Positions 34,072 through 42,114 of a DNA stretch of 50,702 nucleotides are shown here, piece by piece. The DNA lies in the NCBI GenBank assembly GCA_044348665.1, contig JBIKSI010000002.1:1-50702 (forward strand), written 5' to 3'. The stretch's first letter is position 1; every line of letters starts with the position of its first letter. The position numbers were made by a program, and so were the translations under genes. This stretch comes from M2408 sp044348665. Its GTDB lineage: Bacteria; Bacteroidota; Bacteroidia; Flavobacteriales_D; Crocinitomicaceae. Below the pieces are notes generated by a model that was not told where the DNA came from, did no database searches, and was given only the letters and a program-made list of their open reading frames with translations.

Positions 34072-34374
34072 TCAGGAAAACCAAACATCGGTAATTAATT
34101 CATAACCAGCAACTTGATTCACCCTTTGAATGATAATTGATTTCCCATTTAATAATTCATCGCGCATTACTGAAGAGTCCAACTGAAGTTGCAAAACTTT
34201 ATTTTTAATGCTAATATTTTTAGTTCTCAAAAAAACTGCGCGTCCCATCATTTCTTCCCATTTAGACAAAACATCAATTTCCTTGAGTTTTCCATCCAAA
34301 CGATAAGCCTTCATGATTTTATCAATGGCGTCACCAATGGTGGTCTTGTTTTCTAAACGTTCTCTTTCATTCAT
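34072..34374 (-). CDS. DUF721/DciA-like protein
   Basis: The 100-residue protein has the DUF721 pattern: an N-terminal helix IGDAIDKIMKAYRLDGKL, then VLSKWEEMMGRAV with the usual W-x3-hG, and a strand KVLQLQLDSSVMRDELL. DciA, a member of this family, helps load the replicative helicase in many bacteria. It overlaps the 3' end of recF by 8 bases, an arrangement seen in many genomes, which supports a DNA-replication or repair role. Confidence 0.75.
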   Translation of the reverse strand: MNERERLENKTTIGDAIDKIMKAYRLDGKLKEIDVLSKWEEMMGRAVFLRTKNISIKNKVLQLQLDSSVMRDELLNGKSIIIQRVNQVAGYELITDVWFS

Positions 34375-35479
34375 AAATTTCTTCTTTTTGTGCTAGTTGA
34401 TCAATGGAAAACAAAGAAAATTCGACATTTATTTCATCAAATAGAGATTTTACACGATCAATATCTGTATCGGTAATTAATACTTGTCCAAATACGTTTT
34501 GAGATACCAATGAGGTTAATTTTTGAACTCGGAAATTATCCAATTTATCAAAAATATCGTCCAACATCAGAACTGGTTTTTTATTTAATTGTTTTGCTAA
34601 ACAATCAAACTGAGCAAGCCTAAGTGCAATGATAAAGGATTTTTGTTGTCCTTGCGAGCCAAATTTCTTAATTGGATTATCCTTAATCGTGAAAATCAAA
34701 TCGTCTTTGTGAATTCCTGCAGTGGTATATAAACTTTGAGCATCCTTCCTCCTATTCGCCAGCAAAATCTCACCGAAATCTCCCTCATTCAATTGCGATT
34801 TGTATTCAATTTTAACCTCTTCGCTTTCTTCACCTATGTAGGAATAATAATGATTAAAAATCTGCAAAAATTCAACAATGAAACTTGCTCTTTTGGCATG
34901 AATTTCTTTGGCAATTGGAACAAGCTGTTCATCCCAAACATCGATACTTTCCCGTTCAAAAAAACCATTTTCGTAAAAATGTTTCAATAAAGCGTTTCTT
35001 TGTTCTAGAATTTTGCTGTAACGCATCAAAAGATCTAAATAAGATCGATCAAATTGGGAAATAATACTATCAATAAATTTGCGCCTAACTTCACTTCCTT
35101 CTGCAATTAAATCTCTATCGTAAGGAGAAATCATCACACTTGGAAATAAGCCAATATGATCAGCCAAACGTTCGTATTCCACTTTATTCTTTTTGATGAT
35201 TTTTTTGTTTCCAACTTTAACACCACAATAAATTTCAGTTTCAACGTCGTTATCTTCCCAAGTTCCTTGCAATACAAAAAATTGTTCTCCGAAATTGATA
35301 TTTTGCTTATCAACTGGGTTTAAATATGATTTGCACATACTTAAATAATGCACCGCGTCGAGCACATTTGTTTTACCAGAACCATTTTTTCCTACAAAGC
35401 AATTCACACCTGACTCAAATTCAAAATCGGCTTGACGGTAATTTTTAAAATTAACTAAGGAAAGAGTTTTAATGAACAT
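34367..35479 (-). CDS. recF: DNA replication and repair protein RecF
   Basis: The 370-residue SMC-like ATPase binds single-strand gaps and helps RecA loading with RecO and RecR. The N-terminus MFIKTLSLVNFKNYRQADFEF and Walker A GKNGSGKT (near residue 34) are typical. The ABC-type signature lies in FGSQGQQKSF, Walker B in PVLMLDDIFDKLD, and QVLITDT ends the domain. Its start overlaps the upstream gene by 1 base and its end overlaps the dciA-like gene by 8 bases. Confidence 0.95.
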   Translation of the reverse strand: MFIKTLSLVNFKNYRQADFEFESGVNCFVGKNGSGKTNVLDAVHYLSMCKSYLNPVDKQNINFGEQFFVLQGTWEDNDVETEIYCGVKVGNKKIIKKNKVEYERLADHIGLFPSVMISPYDRDLIAEGSEVRRKFIDSIISQFDRSYLDLLMRYSKILEQRNALLKHFYENGFFERESIDVWDEQLVPIAKEIHAKRASFIVEFLQIFNHYYSYIGEESEEVKIEYKSQLNEGDFGEILLANRRKDAQSLYTTAGIHKDDLIFTIKDNPIKKFGSQGQQKSFIIALRLAQFDCLAKQLNKKPVLMLDDIFDKLDNFRVQKLTSLVSQNVFGQVLITDTDIDRVKSLFDEINVEFSLFSIDQLAQKEEIYE

Positions 35480-35814
35480 TAATCTAATTTTTCTGCTGTA
35501 AGATCAATTTTCTGCGTATCAAAAACACTTGTCCCAAAATCTACTGAAAACCATTCATGAAACAAATCTATGCTCAGGTTTTCTGGCCAATCTTCTTCAT
35601 CAGCGACAGCCAACAATTCATTTTTAAAAATTTTCTTAAAGTTTTTTTCCAAAACAGGTTCAAACTCAAAAAAATCTTCCTCAATTAGATAAATAGAAGG
35701 TTCACAATCATCTTCATCCGTGAAAATTATTTCCTCTTCTTCAAATTGATTTGCCCAATTCAAATATTCTTTTTTTGGTTTAACAATGATAAAACCACGA
35801 TTTACTAATTTCAT
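35479..35814 (-). CDS. Small acidic protein upstream of recF, function unknown
   Basis: I do not recognise this 111-residue protein. It is acidic, with a run EEEEIIFTDEDDCEPS near residue 25, and is predicted to be soluble and cytoplasmic. Short Trp-bearing segments (DWPENLSIDLFHEWF) near residue 80 look like a conserved core. The stop shares one base with the recF start, so it is likely translated with recF. A role linked to recF is only suggested by that coupling. Confidence 0.6.
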   Translation of the reverse strand: MKLVNRGFIIVKPKKEYLNWANQFEEEEIIFTDEDDCEPSIYLIEEDFFEFEPVLEKNFKKIFKNELLAVADEEDWPENLSIDLFHEWFSVDFGTSVFDTQKIDLTAEKLD

Positions 35815-35836
35815 GTTTCTTTAATGTTTTATTTTT

Positions 35837-36265
35837 TTACTCCGCAATCATTAAAATGTTTGACAAAAAAGTACATTGCTCTTTGCCTTCTATTTCGCTT
35901 GTGTATATTATTTTTACTTTTTGTTTGTCTTCTGAAATTCTTATCGACAAACTGTAATCATCTTTGTCAACGCGGTATTCAACTGCAACATAAGCTTCTC
36001 CATTTTCGTCTTCATCAATTTCAAAATCTTGATTTAAATTTGTAATAGCAGAACAAGAAATTTCTTTTTGGCAATCTTCTGTAATAATTTTCAATTTAAA
36101 CTCAATGGTACTTTCATCTTTGTAATTCAAATCCAACTTTTGAATGATGTCCTTTTTTTTACTCTGGTAGGAATAAGAATTTTGATAACTTACTTCTTTT
36201 GTTTCCTGAACGGACAAAAGAGGACTTGAAAAAAGCAAAAGCAAATATAAAACTGAAGATAACAT
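35837..36265 (-). CDS. Secreted hypothetical protein
   Basis: The 142-residue protein has an N-terminal signal peptide ending SSPLLSVQE. It has Cys residues near 80, 87 and 131 that could form a disulfide in the periplasm. No domain is recognised. It has its own -7 box at 36289-36296. It is 22 bases upstream of the small acidic gene, in the same direction. Confidence 0.6.
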   Translation of the reverse strand: MLSSVLYLLLLFSSPLLSVQETKEVSYQNSYSYQSKKKDIIQKLDLNYKDESTIEFKLKIITEDCQKEISCSAITNLNQDFEIDEDENGEAYVAVEYRVDKDDYSLSIRISEDKQKVKIIYTSEIEGKEQCTFLSNILMIAE

Positions 36266-36288
36266 GTATTTTAATTTTAGATTTTTAT

Positions 36289-36296
36289 CAAAGTTA
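36289..36296 (-). promoter_or_regulatory. -7 box of the secreted hypothetical gene
   Basis: The minus strand reads TAACTTTG (TAnnTTTG), 23 bases before the ATG at 36265. Confidence 0.5.
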
Positions 36297-36330
36297 CAAA
36301 ATTGCTTTGATAAAATTTAAAATTCTTTCC

Positions 36331-36945
36331 TCAAAATTTCAAGATTTCTGCTCTTCCTAAAAATTCCTCTACAAAATCTTCCAATTTTTCAGATATTTTA
36401 TTTGTAAAAAGAATTTTTTGACATTTTTCTAAACTTTCAAAAAGTCGAATTACTTTGGTTGAATGATTATTCGCAATGATATCATGAGCATCAAATAAAA
36501 CGATGTGTTTTAACTTTTTAAAGTTGATTCCATTTTGAAAATATAATTCAATTACTCTTTTTGGGTTACCAATAACAATATCGCAGCCGTCAAATAAGTC
36601 ATTACGTTCTTGAATTCGATTTGCTTTGTCATGGACTTTTAAGGTGCGTAATTCTGTACCATAAGCCAATTCCTTCATCATCTTTTCGACTTCAAAAACA
36701 GAATCGATGCTATTTATTAAGATCAAAGCACGAGGAACATCATCTTCAGAAATATCTTGTAATTTAGAAATCAAATGAATTCCAGTGAGTAAAATTTCTT
36801 CCTCTCTCTTATTTTCGCTTTCAAAAACGAAATCCAATCCACTTTTTAGTTTTTTAAGTCCAAATTGAATTTCAGTTGAAATTTCGGTAATGTTTTGACG
36901 CGTAAGTGCCTTAGGTAAATTATTGCTTAATTCAGAAATGTCCAT
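36331..36945 (-). CDS. Degenerate DEAD-box helicase-derived protein
   Basis: The 204-residue protein follows the first RecA-like domain of a DEAD-box helicase from start to end, but the catalytic motifs are lost. The Q motif Gln27 remains (TEIQ). The Walker A site AQTGTGKT of the true helicase is replaced by ESENKREE (residues 42-49). GxPxR survives as GNPKR (126-130). Motif II DEAD is DAHD (152-155), and motif III SAT becomes TNK. The second RecA domain is absent. It cannot be an ATP-dependent helicase; it may be an RNA-binding or partner protein. It follows the 196-residue membrane protein gene after 9 bases. Confidence 0.75.
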   Translation of the reverse strand: MDISELSNNLPKALTRQNITEISTEIQFGLKKLKSGLDFVFESENKREEEILLTGIHLISKLQDISEDDVPRALILINSIDSVFEVEKMMKELAYGTELRTLKVHDKANRIQERNDLFDGCDIVIGNPKRVIELYFQNGINFKKLKHIVLFDAHDIIANNHSTKVIRLFESLEKCQKILFTNKISEKLEDFVEEFLGRAEILKF

Positions 36946-36954
36946 TTTGAAGTA

Positions 36955-37545
36955 TTATTTAGCTTTTTCCATGTTTACAAAAAAGCTATTGTCAATTTTG
37001 TCAATTAAAAAACAATTTGAAAAATCGACTCTTCGGTATTTAATGGCGTAAATCTTTTTTTGTTTTTGAATATTTCGCACTCGAAAAACCAAATCATAGT
37101 CTTCGAGAACTAAAATTATATTGTTTTTTTCGATGTGATAACGACCTTCATCAACCGTATTCATCCAAAATCCAAATTCTTTCAACCTGTAAGTACTATC
37201 TTTTAGTAAGGTAATTTGTTTTGTATTATCCACCAATAATTTATCAGCATGTTGAGTGGCAACTAATACAATCTTTTTATCGGAAACACCATGTAAATAG
37301 AAGGTTGGATTAAAAAACACAGACAACAATGGTAAAATAACAAGTAAAACAAAAAAGAAAGTCGTTTTACCATCTCTATTTTTGGATTTAATAAAGCCAT
37401 AAAACAAAAACAATAAAACAAAGTAAATGATTGTAACTAGAGAGAACAAAATGTATTGCAAAAATCCTTCTAAGAAAAAACCAAGTTCAAGCAAAGCAAA
37501 ACTGGATAAACTGATTATTAAAATTGACTTTAAAGAATTATTCAT
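36955..37545 (-). CDS. Membrane protein with soluble C-terminal domain, function unknown
   Basis: The 196-residue protein has three predicted membrane helices in its first half (about 8-27, 29-53 and 62-80). A soluble part of about 110 residues follows, with alternating strands (DSTYRLKEFGFWM, RYHIEKNNIILVLEDYD). I recognise no family. It lies between the MFS transporter gene and the degenerate DEAD-box gene on the same strand, with gaps of 56 and 9 bases. Co-transcription with the latter is likely. Confidence 0.6.
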   Translation of the reverse strand: MNNSLKSILIISLSSFALLELGFFLEGFLQYILFSLVTIIYFVLLFLFYGFIKSKNRDGKTTFFFVLLVILPLLSVFFNPTFYLHGVSDKKIVLVATQHADKLLVDNTKQITLLKDSTYRLKEFGFWMNTVDEGRYHIEKNNIILVLEDYDLVFRVRNIQKQKKIYAIKYRRVDFSNCFLIDKIDNSFFVNMEKAK

Positions 37546-37601
37546 AATGATTATTTTACACTAATTTTAAAAAGGAAACACAGCAAAAATCATACCAACG
37601 A

Positions 37602-38780
37602 TTAGTTTTTAACAGACTTTCTATATTTCAGACTCCAAAATAAGTAAATTAAAGCTGAAAAAGCAAAAATTGAGGCAAGAAAAAATGTTGGTAAAACGGA
37701 TTCATAGGTGTTTTTGTAAAAAATAACCGTTGAAAATGCCCCAAACATAATTCCTAATTCCATAGCTATAAACATAGTTCCTGCTCCTACTCCACGCCGA
37801 TTAGGAAGTGATAAATCTGCTGTCCATGCGAATAAAGTTGGACTAGAAACCCCTGTTGCTAAGCCAAAAACAATGGAAGCGATGGTATAACTAATTATAT
37901 CTTTTGATAAGGCAATTAAAACCATACTTAAAATTAACAGACTCATGCCAAAAACTAGCGTTTTGCGTCTACCAATTACATCGGACAATTTTCCTGTAAA
38001 AAGCCTTACAATGATCGTTGAAACCACATAAAACATAAAAAACCAACCTTTATTTTCGAGGTGTAAAAATTTACTGATATCAGCTGAAAGTACGAAAATT
38101 ATCCCTGAACAACTTGCTGACAAAAACATAACTATTGCAGCAGGCATAACACTTGGTTCAACAATATCGTTCCATTTCAAACTTAAATGTCTCACTTTAA
38201 ACCTCTCTTTTAAAGCAAGTGTCTCTTGGACTTTGAACAAAATAATCGAAGATAAAGCTGCCAAAATGGAGGCGATCATGAATAAACCATCAATTCCAAC
38301 AAATTTTACAACAATAAAACTCAAAGATTGCCCAATTCCAATTCCCAACGAAATAAAAGTTCCCCAAACCCCCATTCCTACTCCGCGATTATTATCAGGA
38401 AGTAAATCTGTAACCAAAGCTGTTGCTCCTGTCGGCATAAAACCAACACTAAAACCATGCACAAACCTTAGCATGAGGAAGAAAAAAACAGTATTTGACA
38501 AAGGATAAAGCATGCACACTAAAACGGAAATCGCAATTCCAAAATACATCACTTTTTTTCTGCCAATAAAATCTGCTAATTTACCTGAAAAAGGACGTGA
38601 AATAGCCGCTGAAATTGTGAAAATTGAAATAATTAAACCTTTTTGACCCTCACCCCCAAGTTTTGTAATAAAATCATTTAATTCAGGCAAAATGAGATTA
38701 AAACTTGTCATGAAAAACAGCATCGAAATACACGTCATCCAAAAACTAGCAGTGTATTTTTTTTCTACTGGTTTTTCCAT
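37602..38780 (-). CDS. Major facilitator superfamily transporter
   Basis: The 392-residue protein has twelve membrane helices. Two MFS loop motifs are visible: GKLADFIGRKKVMYFG (between helices 2 and 3) and GKLSDVIGRRKTLVFG (between helices 8 and 9). SGI and GALSR-like helix segments agree. It moves small molecules, probably as a drug or metabolite exporter, but the substrate cannot be told. The ATG at 38780 stands only 4 bases after a -7 box (38785-38792). Confidence 0.88.
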   Translation of the reverse strand: MEKPVEKKYTASFWMTCISMLFFMTSFNLILPELNDFITKLGGEGQKGLIISIFTISAAISRPFSGKLADFIGRKKVMYFGIAISVLVCMLYPLSNTVFFFLMLRFVHGFSVGFMPTGATALVTDLLPDNNRGVGMGVWGTFISLGIGIGQSLSFIVVKFVGIDGLFMIASILAALSSIILFKVQETLALKERFKVRHLSLKWNDIVEPSVMPAAIVMFLSASCSGIIFVLSADISKFLHLENKGWFFMFYVVSTIIVRLFTGKLSDVIGRRKTLVFGMSLLILSMVLIALSKDIISYTIASIVFGLATGVSSPTLFAWTADLSLPNRRGVGAGTMFIAMELGIMFGAFSTVIFYKNTYESVLPTFFLASIFAFSALIYLFWSLKYRKSVKN

Positions 38781-38784
38781 GCCA

Positions 38785-38792
38785 CAAAAGTA
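38785..38792 (-). promoter_or_regulatory. -7 box of the MFS gene, leaderless arrangement
   Basis: The minus strand reads TACTTTTG, then TGGC, then ATG. The spacing is the same as at nadC. Confidence 0.5.
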
Positions 38793-38904
38793 GTTGAAAT
38801 AAGTTATTTGAGGTGGATTCCTTGAATAAATTTGTTCGTGATTTTAGAATATTTACCTAACTTTTAAAATATTTTACTATTTTCACGCTCAAAAAAACCA
38901 CAAT

Positions 38905-39495
38905 ATGAAAAAGATCAACTTCACATTGGCTCTTGCATCACTACTAATTTATTTTTCTTCTTGTACAATTGAGAAAAGAACCTTTAACAAAGGCTATTTT
39001 GTACAATGGAATTCAAAAAAAATCAACCAAAAATCAAATCAGGATGAACTTTTGTTGAAAACGGATAGTGAAATTATTGAAAACAACACCTTCACTTCTG
39101 AGGAAAACACGGAATCAAATGAGAATATGATTGAAGCGCAAACTTCTGTTTCAGATAATCTTTCAAATTCAGATTTATTGACAAATGAGAACAGTAAAGC
39201 AGCAGTTAATAGCACGCCAGCAAATTCAAATTTAAAATCGAAAACTACTGACTTTTCATTGACAAAAAAGATAAAACAAGTTTCTCAAGTCAAAAATTCG
39301 ATGAAAAAAGTGGCACCTCCAATGGATGGAGAATCAATCATAAATATTATTTTACTTGTTGTATTCCTTGGACTCGCGATTCTTTTCACTATGCTCGCAT
39401 TAAAGGCAATAATGCCCATGATTATCGTTTGGGGAGTTTTAGCACTTGTATCATTCATTTTATTTATCACTCAAATTTTTGATGTGTTTTTATAA
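38905..39495 (+). CDS. Small lipoprotein-like membrane protein, tandem paralog 1
   Basis: The 196-residue protein has a signal ending LIYFSSC, with Cys20 as the lipidation candidate, followed at once by TIEKRTFNKGYFVQWN. A poorly conserved, Ser/Asn/Glu-rich linker (about 35-140) comes next, then two membrane helices at about residues 145-167 and 171-195. The same head and tail occur in the next gene. The C-KR-NKGYFVQW block recalls short lipoproteins of Bacteroidota. A lipid anchor plus C-terminal helices is an odd topology. The function is unknown. Confidence 0.7.
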   Translation: MKKINFTLALASLLIYFSSCTIEKRTFNKGYFVQWNSKKINQKSNQDELLLKTDSEIIENNTFTSEENTESNENMIEAQTSVSDNLSNSDLLTNENSKAAVNSTPANSNLKSKTTDFSLTKKIKQVSQVKNSMKKVAPPMDGESIINIILLVVFLGLAILFTMLALKAIMPMIIVWGVLALVSFILFITQIFDVFL

Positions 39496-39500
39496 ATGAT

Positions 39501-39508
39501 TAAATTTG
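39501..39508 (+). promoter_or_regulatory. -7 box of the second lipoprotein gene
   Basis: TAAATTTG matches TAnnTTTG, 24 bases before the ATG at 39533, and contains a spurious TTG start. Confidence 0.5.
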
Positions 39509-39532
39509 TCTTGCAAAATCAGACTTATTTTT

Positions 39533-40144
39533 ATGAAACAATTTTTTATTTTTCTTTTCGGGCTAATCATTTTATTTTCGTGCACAGTTCAGAAACGGAC
39601 TTATAATAAAGGATATTTTGTGCAATGGAATAAATCAACTCCAAAAACACATGTTAAGTCCAAGGTTGCAGCAAGTGAAATAAATTATGAAGAATCGGTT
39701 GTTGAACCAAGCAAGGAATTGAGTTTTAATTTGGATGAATCATCAACAATTGATGAACGTCTTGAGCACGATTTTGCAAAAACGGAAAAAATCGAAATTT
39801 TATCTGCAAGCAAAGAATCCGAACAATCACTTGCAATAAAAATCGAAAAGTACAAGCCTCAACATGTTGTAAAATCACTTAAAAAGGTTCGGAACAAAGA
39901 ATTCGAAAGCAAAAATAAACTTTACAAAAAAAACAAATTGGGAAATGAAGATGCCAAAATTTCCTTTATAGGCTTTATCGTGACCTTTGTCTTAGGTCTT
40001 CTTTGTATTTTACTTGGAATAAATTCAGGACTTATTTTAGGAACCTTACTTGTAATAATCGGAGTGTTTTTACTTGTAATTTCTTTGATATTACTGTTTA
40101 TCGCGTCTATTGCAGGAATTTTAGGAGCAGTCTTAAGTCGCTAA
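39533..40144 (+). CDS. Small lipoprotein-like membrane protein, tandem paralog 2
   Basis: This 203-residue protein is the paralog of the gene just before it. Its signal ends LIILFSC (Cys17), followed by TVQKRTYNKGYFVQWN, nearly the same as TIEKRTFNKGYFVQWN. The linker (about 35-140) is Ser/Glu/Lys-rich and diverged; the end has two membrane helices (about 149-172 and 174-199) with GFIVTFVLGLLCILLG. I begin at ATG 39533 since an earlier TTG sits in a promoter box. It converges with msrA. The function is unknown. Confidence 0.7.
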   Translation: MKQFFIFLFGLIILFSCTVQKRTYNKGYFVQWNKSTPKTHVKSKVAASEINYEESVVEPSKELSFNLDESSTIDERLEHDFAKTEKIEILSASKESEQSLAIKIEKYKPQHVVKSLKKVRNKEFESKNKLYKKNKLGNEDAKISFIGFIVTFVLGLLCILLGINSGLILGTLLVIIGVFLLVISLILLFIASIAGILGAVLSR

Positions 40145-40162
40145 AACTCACTTTGAAGAACA

Positions 40163-40858
40163 TCATTTTAACTTGCTTCCAAAAACCTTTCTGAATTTAT
40201 CGACTTTAGGTCTAACAACCGCTTGACAATAAGAATTCTCAGGGTTTCTTGCAAAATAATCATCGTGGTATTTTTCAGCAGGATAAAAATTCACTAAAGG
40301 ACTAATTTCTGTTACAATTGGTTTCTCCCAAACTTTTTCCCCATCAAGTTTAGCCTTATATTTTTCTGACAATGCTTTTTGATTCTCGTCATGATAAAAT
40401 ATGGCAGATCTATATTGTGTTCCAATATCATTTCCTTGACGGTTTAATTGCGTTGGATCATGAACAAACCAAAATGCTTCCAATAATTCTTCAAAAGAAA
40501 TAACAGCTTCATCGTATACAATGCGGGCAACTTCAGCATGACCTGTCAAACCAGAGCAAACAGCTTCATAAGTAGGATTTTCCTTTTGTCCACCTGAATA
40601 ACCTGACTGAACGGAAATCACACCTTTTAAATCCTGAAAACAGGCTTCTACACACCAAAAACACCCTGCTCCAAATGTTGCCTCTTTGATACTATCTCCC
40701 ATAATTACTGTATTTGCTGTTTTTTTATCTTCCAAAATTACATTTTTTTTTGTGTTACAAGCGAAAAGAGAGAAACACATTAAGCTAAAAAAAGTACTAG
40801 TTAACACTTTACCAAACTTTGTGTTCCTTTGCTTCTTATCAAAAATTGAAATTACCAT
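40163..40858 (-). CDS. msrA: Peptide methionine (S)-sulfoxide reductase, lipoprotein form
   Basis: The protein reduces methionine-S-sulfoxide in proteins. The catalytic motif FGAGCFWC places the active Cys at 66 (numbering from ATG 40858). GYSGG, GHAEVARIVYD and NRQGNDIGTQYRSAIFY are typical of MsrA. The N-terminus has a hydrophobic stretch ending FSLFAC, a lipobox with Cys34, so the enzyme probably repairs envelope proteins. The farther TTG at 40927 would add 23 residues before the signal and is unlikely. No msrB is adjacent. It converges with the lipoprotein pair. Confidence 0.92.
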   Translation of the reverse strand: MVISIFDKKQRNTKFGKVLTSTFFSLMCFSLFACNTKKNVILEDKKTANTVIMGDSIKEATFGAGCFWCVEACFQDLKGVISVQSGYSGGQKENPTYEAVCSGLTGHAEVARIVYDEAVISFEELLEAFWFVHDPTQLNRQGNDIGTQYRSAIFYHDENQKALSEKYKAKLDGEKVWEKPIVTEISPLVNFYPAEKYHDDYFARNPENSYCQAVVRPKVDKFRKVFGSKLK

Positions 40859-40990
40859 AAAAGTATTTTTAATAAATAAACGCTTAAACTTTAGAAATGT
40901 TTGAAATGAGAAAATAATTCCTGACAAATTGTTTTTTTCGATGTTTAGATTTAAATTTACGTCGATTATTATGATACTGAAACCTCAAAA

Positions 40991-42067
40991 ATGAAAAATC
41001 AATTATTTTTTTTGCTGATCATTATTCCGCTTTCGATTAAGTCACAGACTAATAGCACAAAAAATAACTTACAAATTTCTGGATACATTGAAACCTACTT
41101 TGCCTTTGATTTCGGAATGCCAGCATCTAACAATCGTCCAGATTTTGTTTATTCCTTTAATCGTCACAATGAATTCAATATAAACTTAGGCTTGATTAAA
41201 GCTGCATATCAAACTAAAAAAGTAAGGTCAAATTTCACTCTGATGGCAGGAACATATTCGAATGCTAACTTATCTTCCGAACCCGGAGTATTGAAAAATG
41301 TGTACGAAGCCAATGTTGGAATAAAAATATCCAAAACAAAAAATTTATGGCTAGATGCAGGTATTTTTTCTTCACACATTGGGTTTGAGAGTGCCATAGG
41401 AAAAGATTGTTGGAATTTAACTCGAAGTATTTTAGCAGACAATTCACCCTATTATGAAAGTGGAGTAAAGGTTTCTTTTACCTCTAAATCAGAAAAATGG
41501 TTTCTTTCTGCATTGATGTTAAATGGATGGCAACGAATCCAGAGACAAAGCGGAAATAGTGCCCCTGCATTTGGACATCAAATCACCTTCAAACCCAATT
41601 CAAAGTTAAGTTTAAATAGTAGTTCTTTTGTTGGAAGTAATACTCCTGACAGCATCAGAAAAATGCGCTATTTTCACAATTTTTATTCACAGTACCAAAT
41701 TTCAAAAAAAATTGGGATTCTAGCGGGCTTTGATTTAGGTTTTGAACAAAGAAAAAAAAATAGTACAACTTACAACTCTTGGCTTTCACCTGTTATCATA
41801 ATTAAATATTCTCCTACACAAAAAACAAACATAGCTGCAAGAGGTGAATATTACATGGATGAAAACCAAGTAATCATTCAAACAGGAACAAGTAATGGAT
41901 TCCAAACTCATTCATATTCCTTAAACTTAGATTATTTTTATGCGGAAAATGTACTGTGGCGAATAGAGGCGAGAGCCTTTACTAGTAAAGATGAAATTTT
42001 TCAACAAGGAAATAAAAGCAGCCGAAACAATTACCTCTTAACAAGCTCAATATCAATAAATTTTTAG
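40991..42067 (+). CDS. Outer-membrane beta-barrel porin-like protein (BBP2-like)
   Basis: The 358-residue protein has a signal peptide ending LSIKSQ. Beta-strand-rich repeats of aromatic and polar residues follow, for example LQISGYIETYFAFDF, LWLDAGIFSSHIGFE, WRIEARAFTS, and the terminal LLTSSISINF, whose final Phe is typical of outer-membrane barrels. It resembles the BBP2 family of putative OmpL-like porins. It probably allows passage of small solutes. It is divergent from msrA and convergent with the AraC-type regulator, separated by 47 bases; its transcription signals are not obvious. Confidence 0.75.
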   Translation: MKNQLFFLLIIIPLSIKSQTNSTKNNLQISGYIETYFAFDFGMPASNNRPDFVYSFNRHNEFNINLGLIKAAYQTKKVRSNFTLMAGTYSNANLSSEPGVLKNVYEANVGIKISKTKNLWLDAGIFSSHIGFESAIGKDCWNLTRSILADNSPYYESGVKVSFTSKSEKWFLSALMLNGWQRIQRQSGNSAPAFGHQITFKPNSKLSLNSSSFVGSNTPDSIRKMRYFHNFYSQYQISKKIGILAGFDLGFEQRKKNSTTYNSWLSPVIIIKYSPTQKTNIAARGEYYMDENQVIIQTGTSNGFQTHSYSLNLDYFYAENVLWRIEARAFTSKDEIFQQGNKSSRNNYLLTSSISINF

Positions 42068-42114
42068 GAATATTTTCTTTGGAACTGTCCTCTATTCTCG
42101 TATTCAAATATATA

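Noticed and set aside
40859..40927. 23-residue N-terminal extension of MsrA from a TTG
   Set aside because: The lipoprotein signal is better placed from the ATG at 40858; the extra residues precede it and would spoil the signal peptide.
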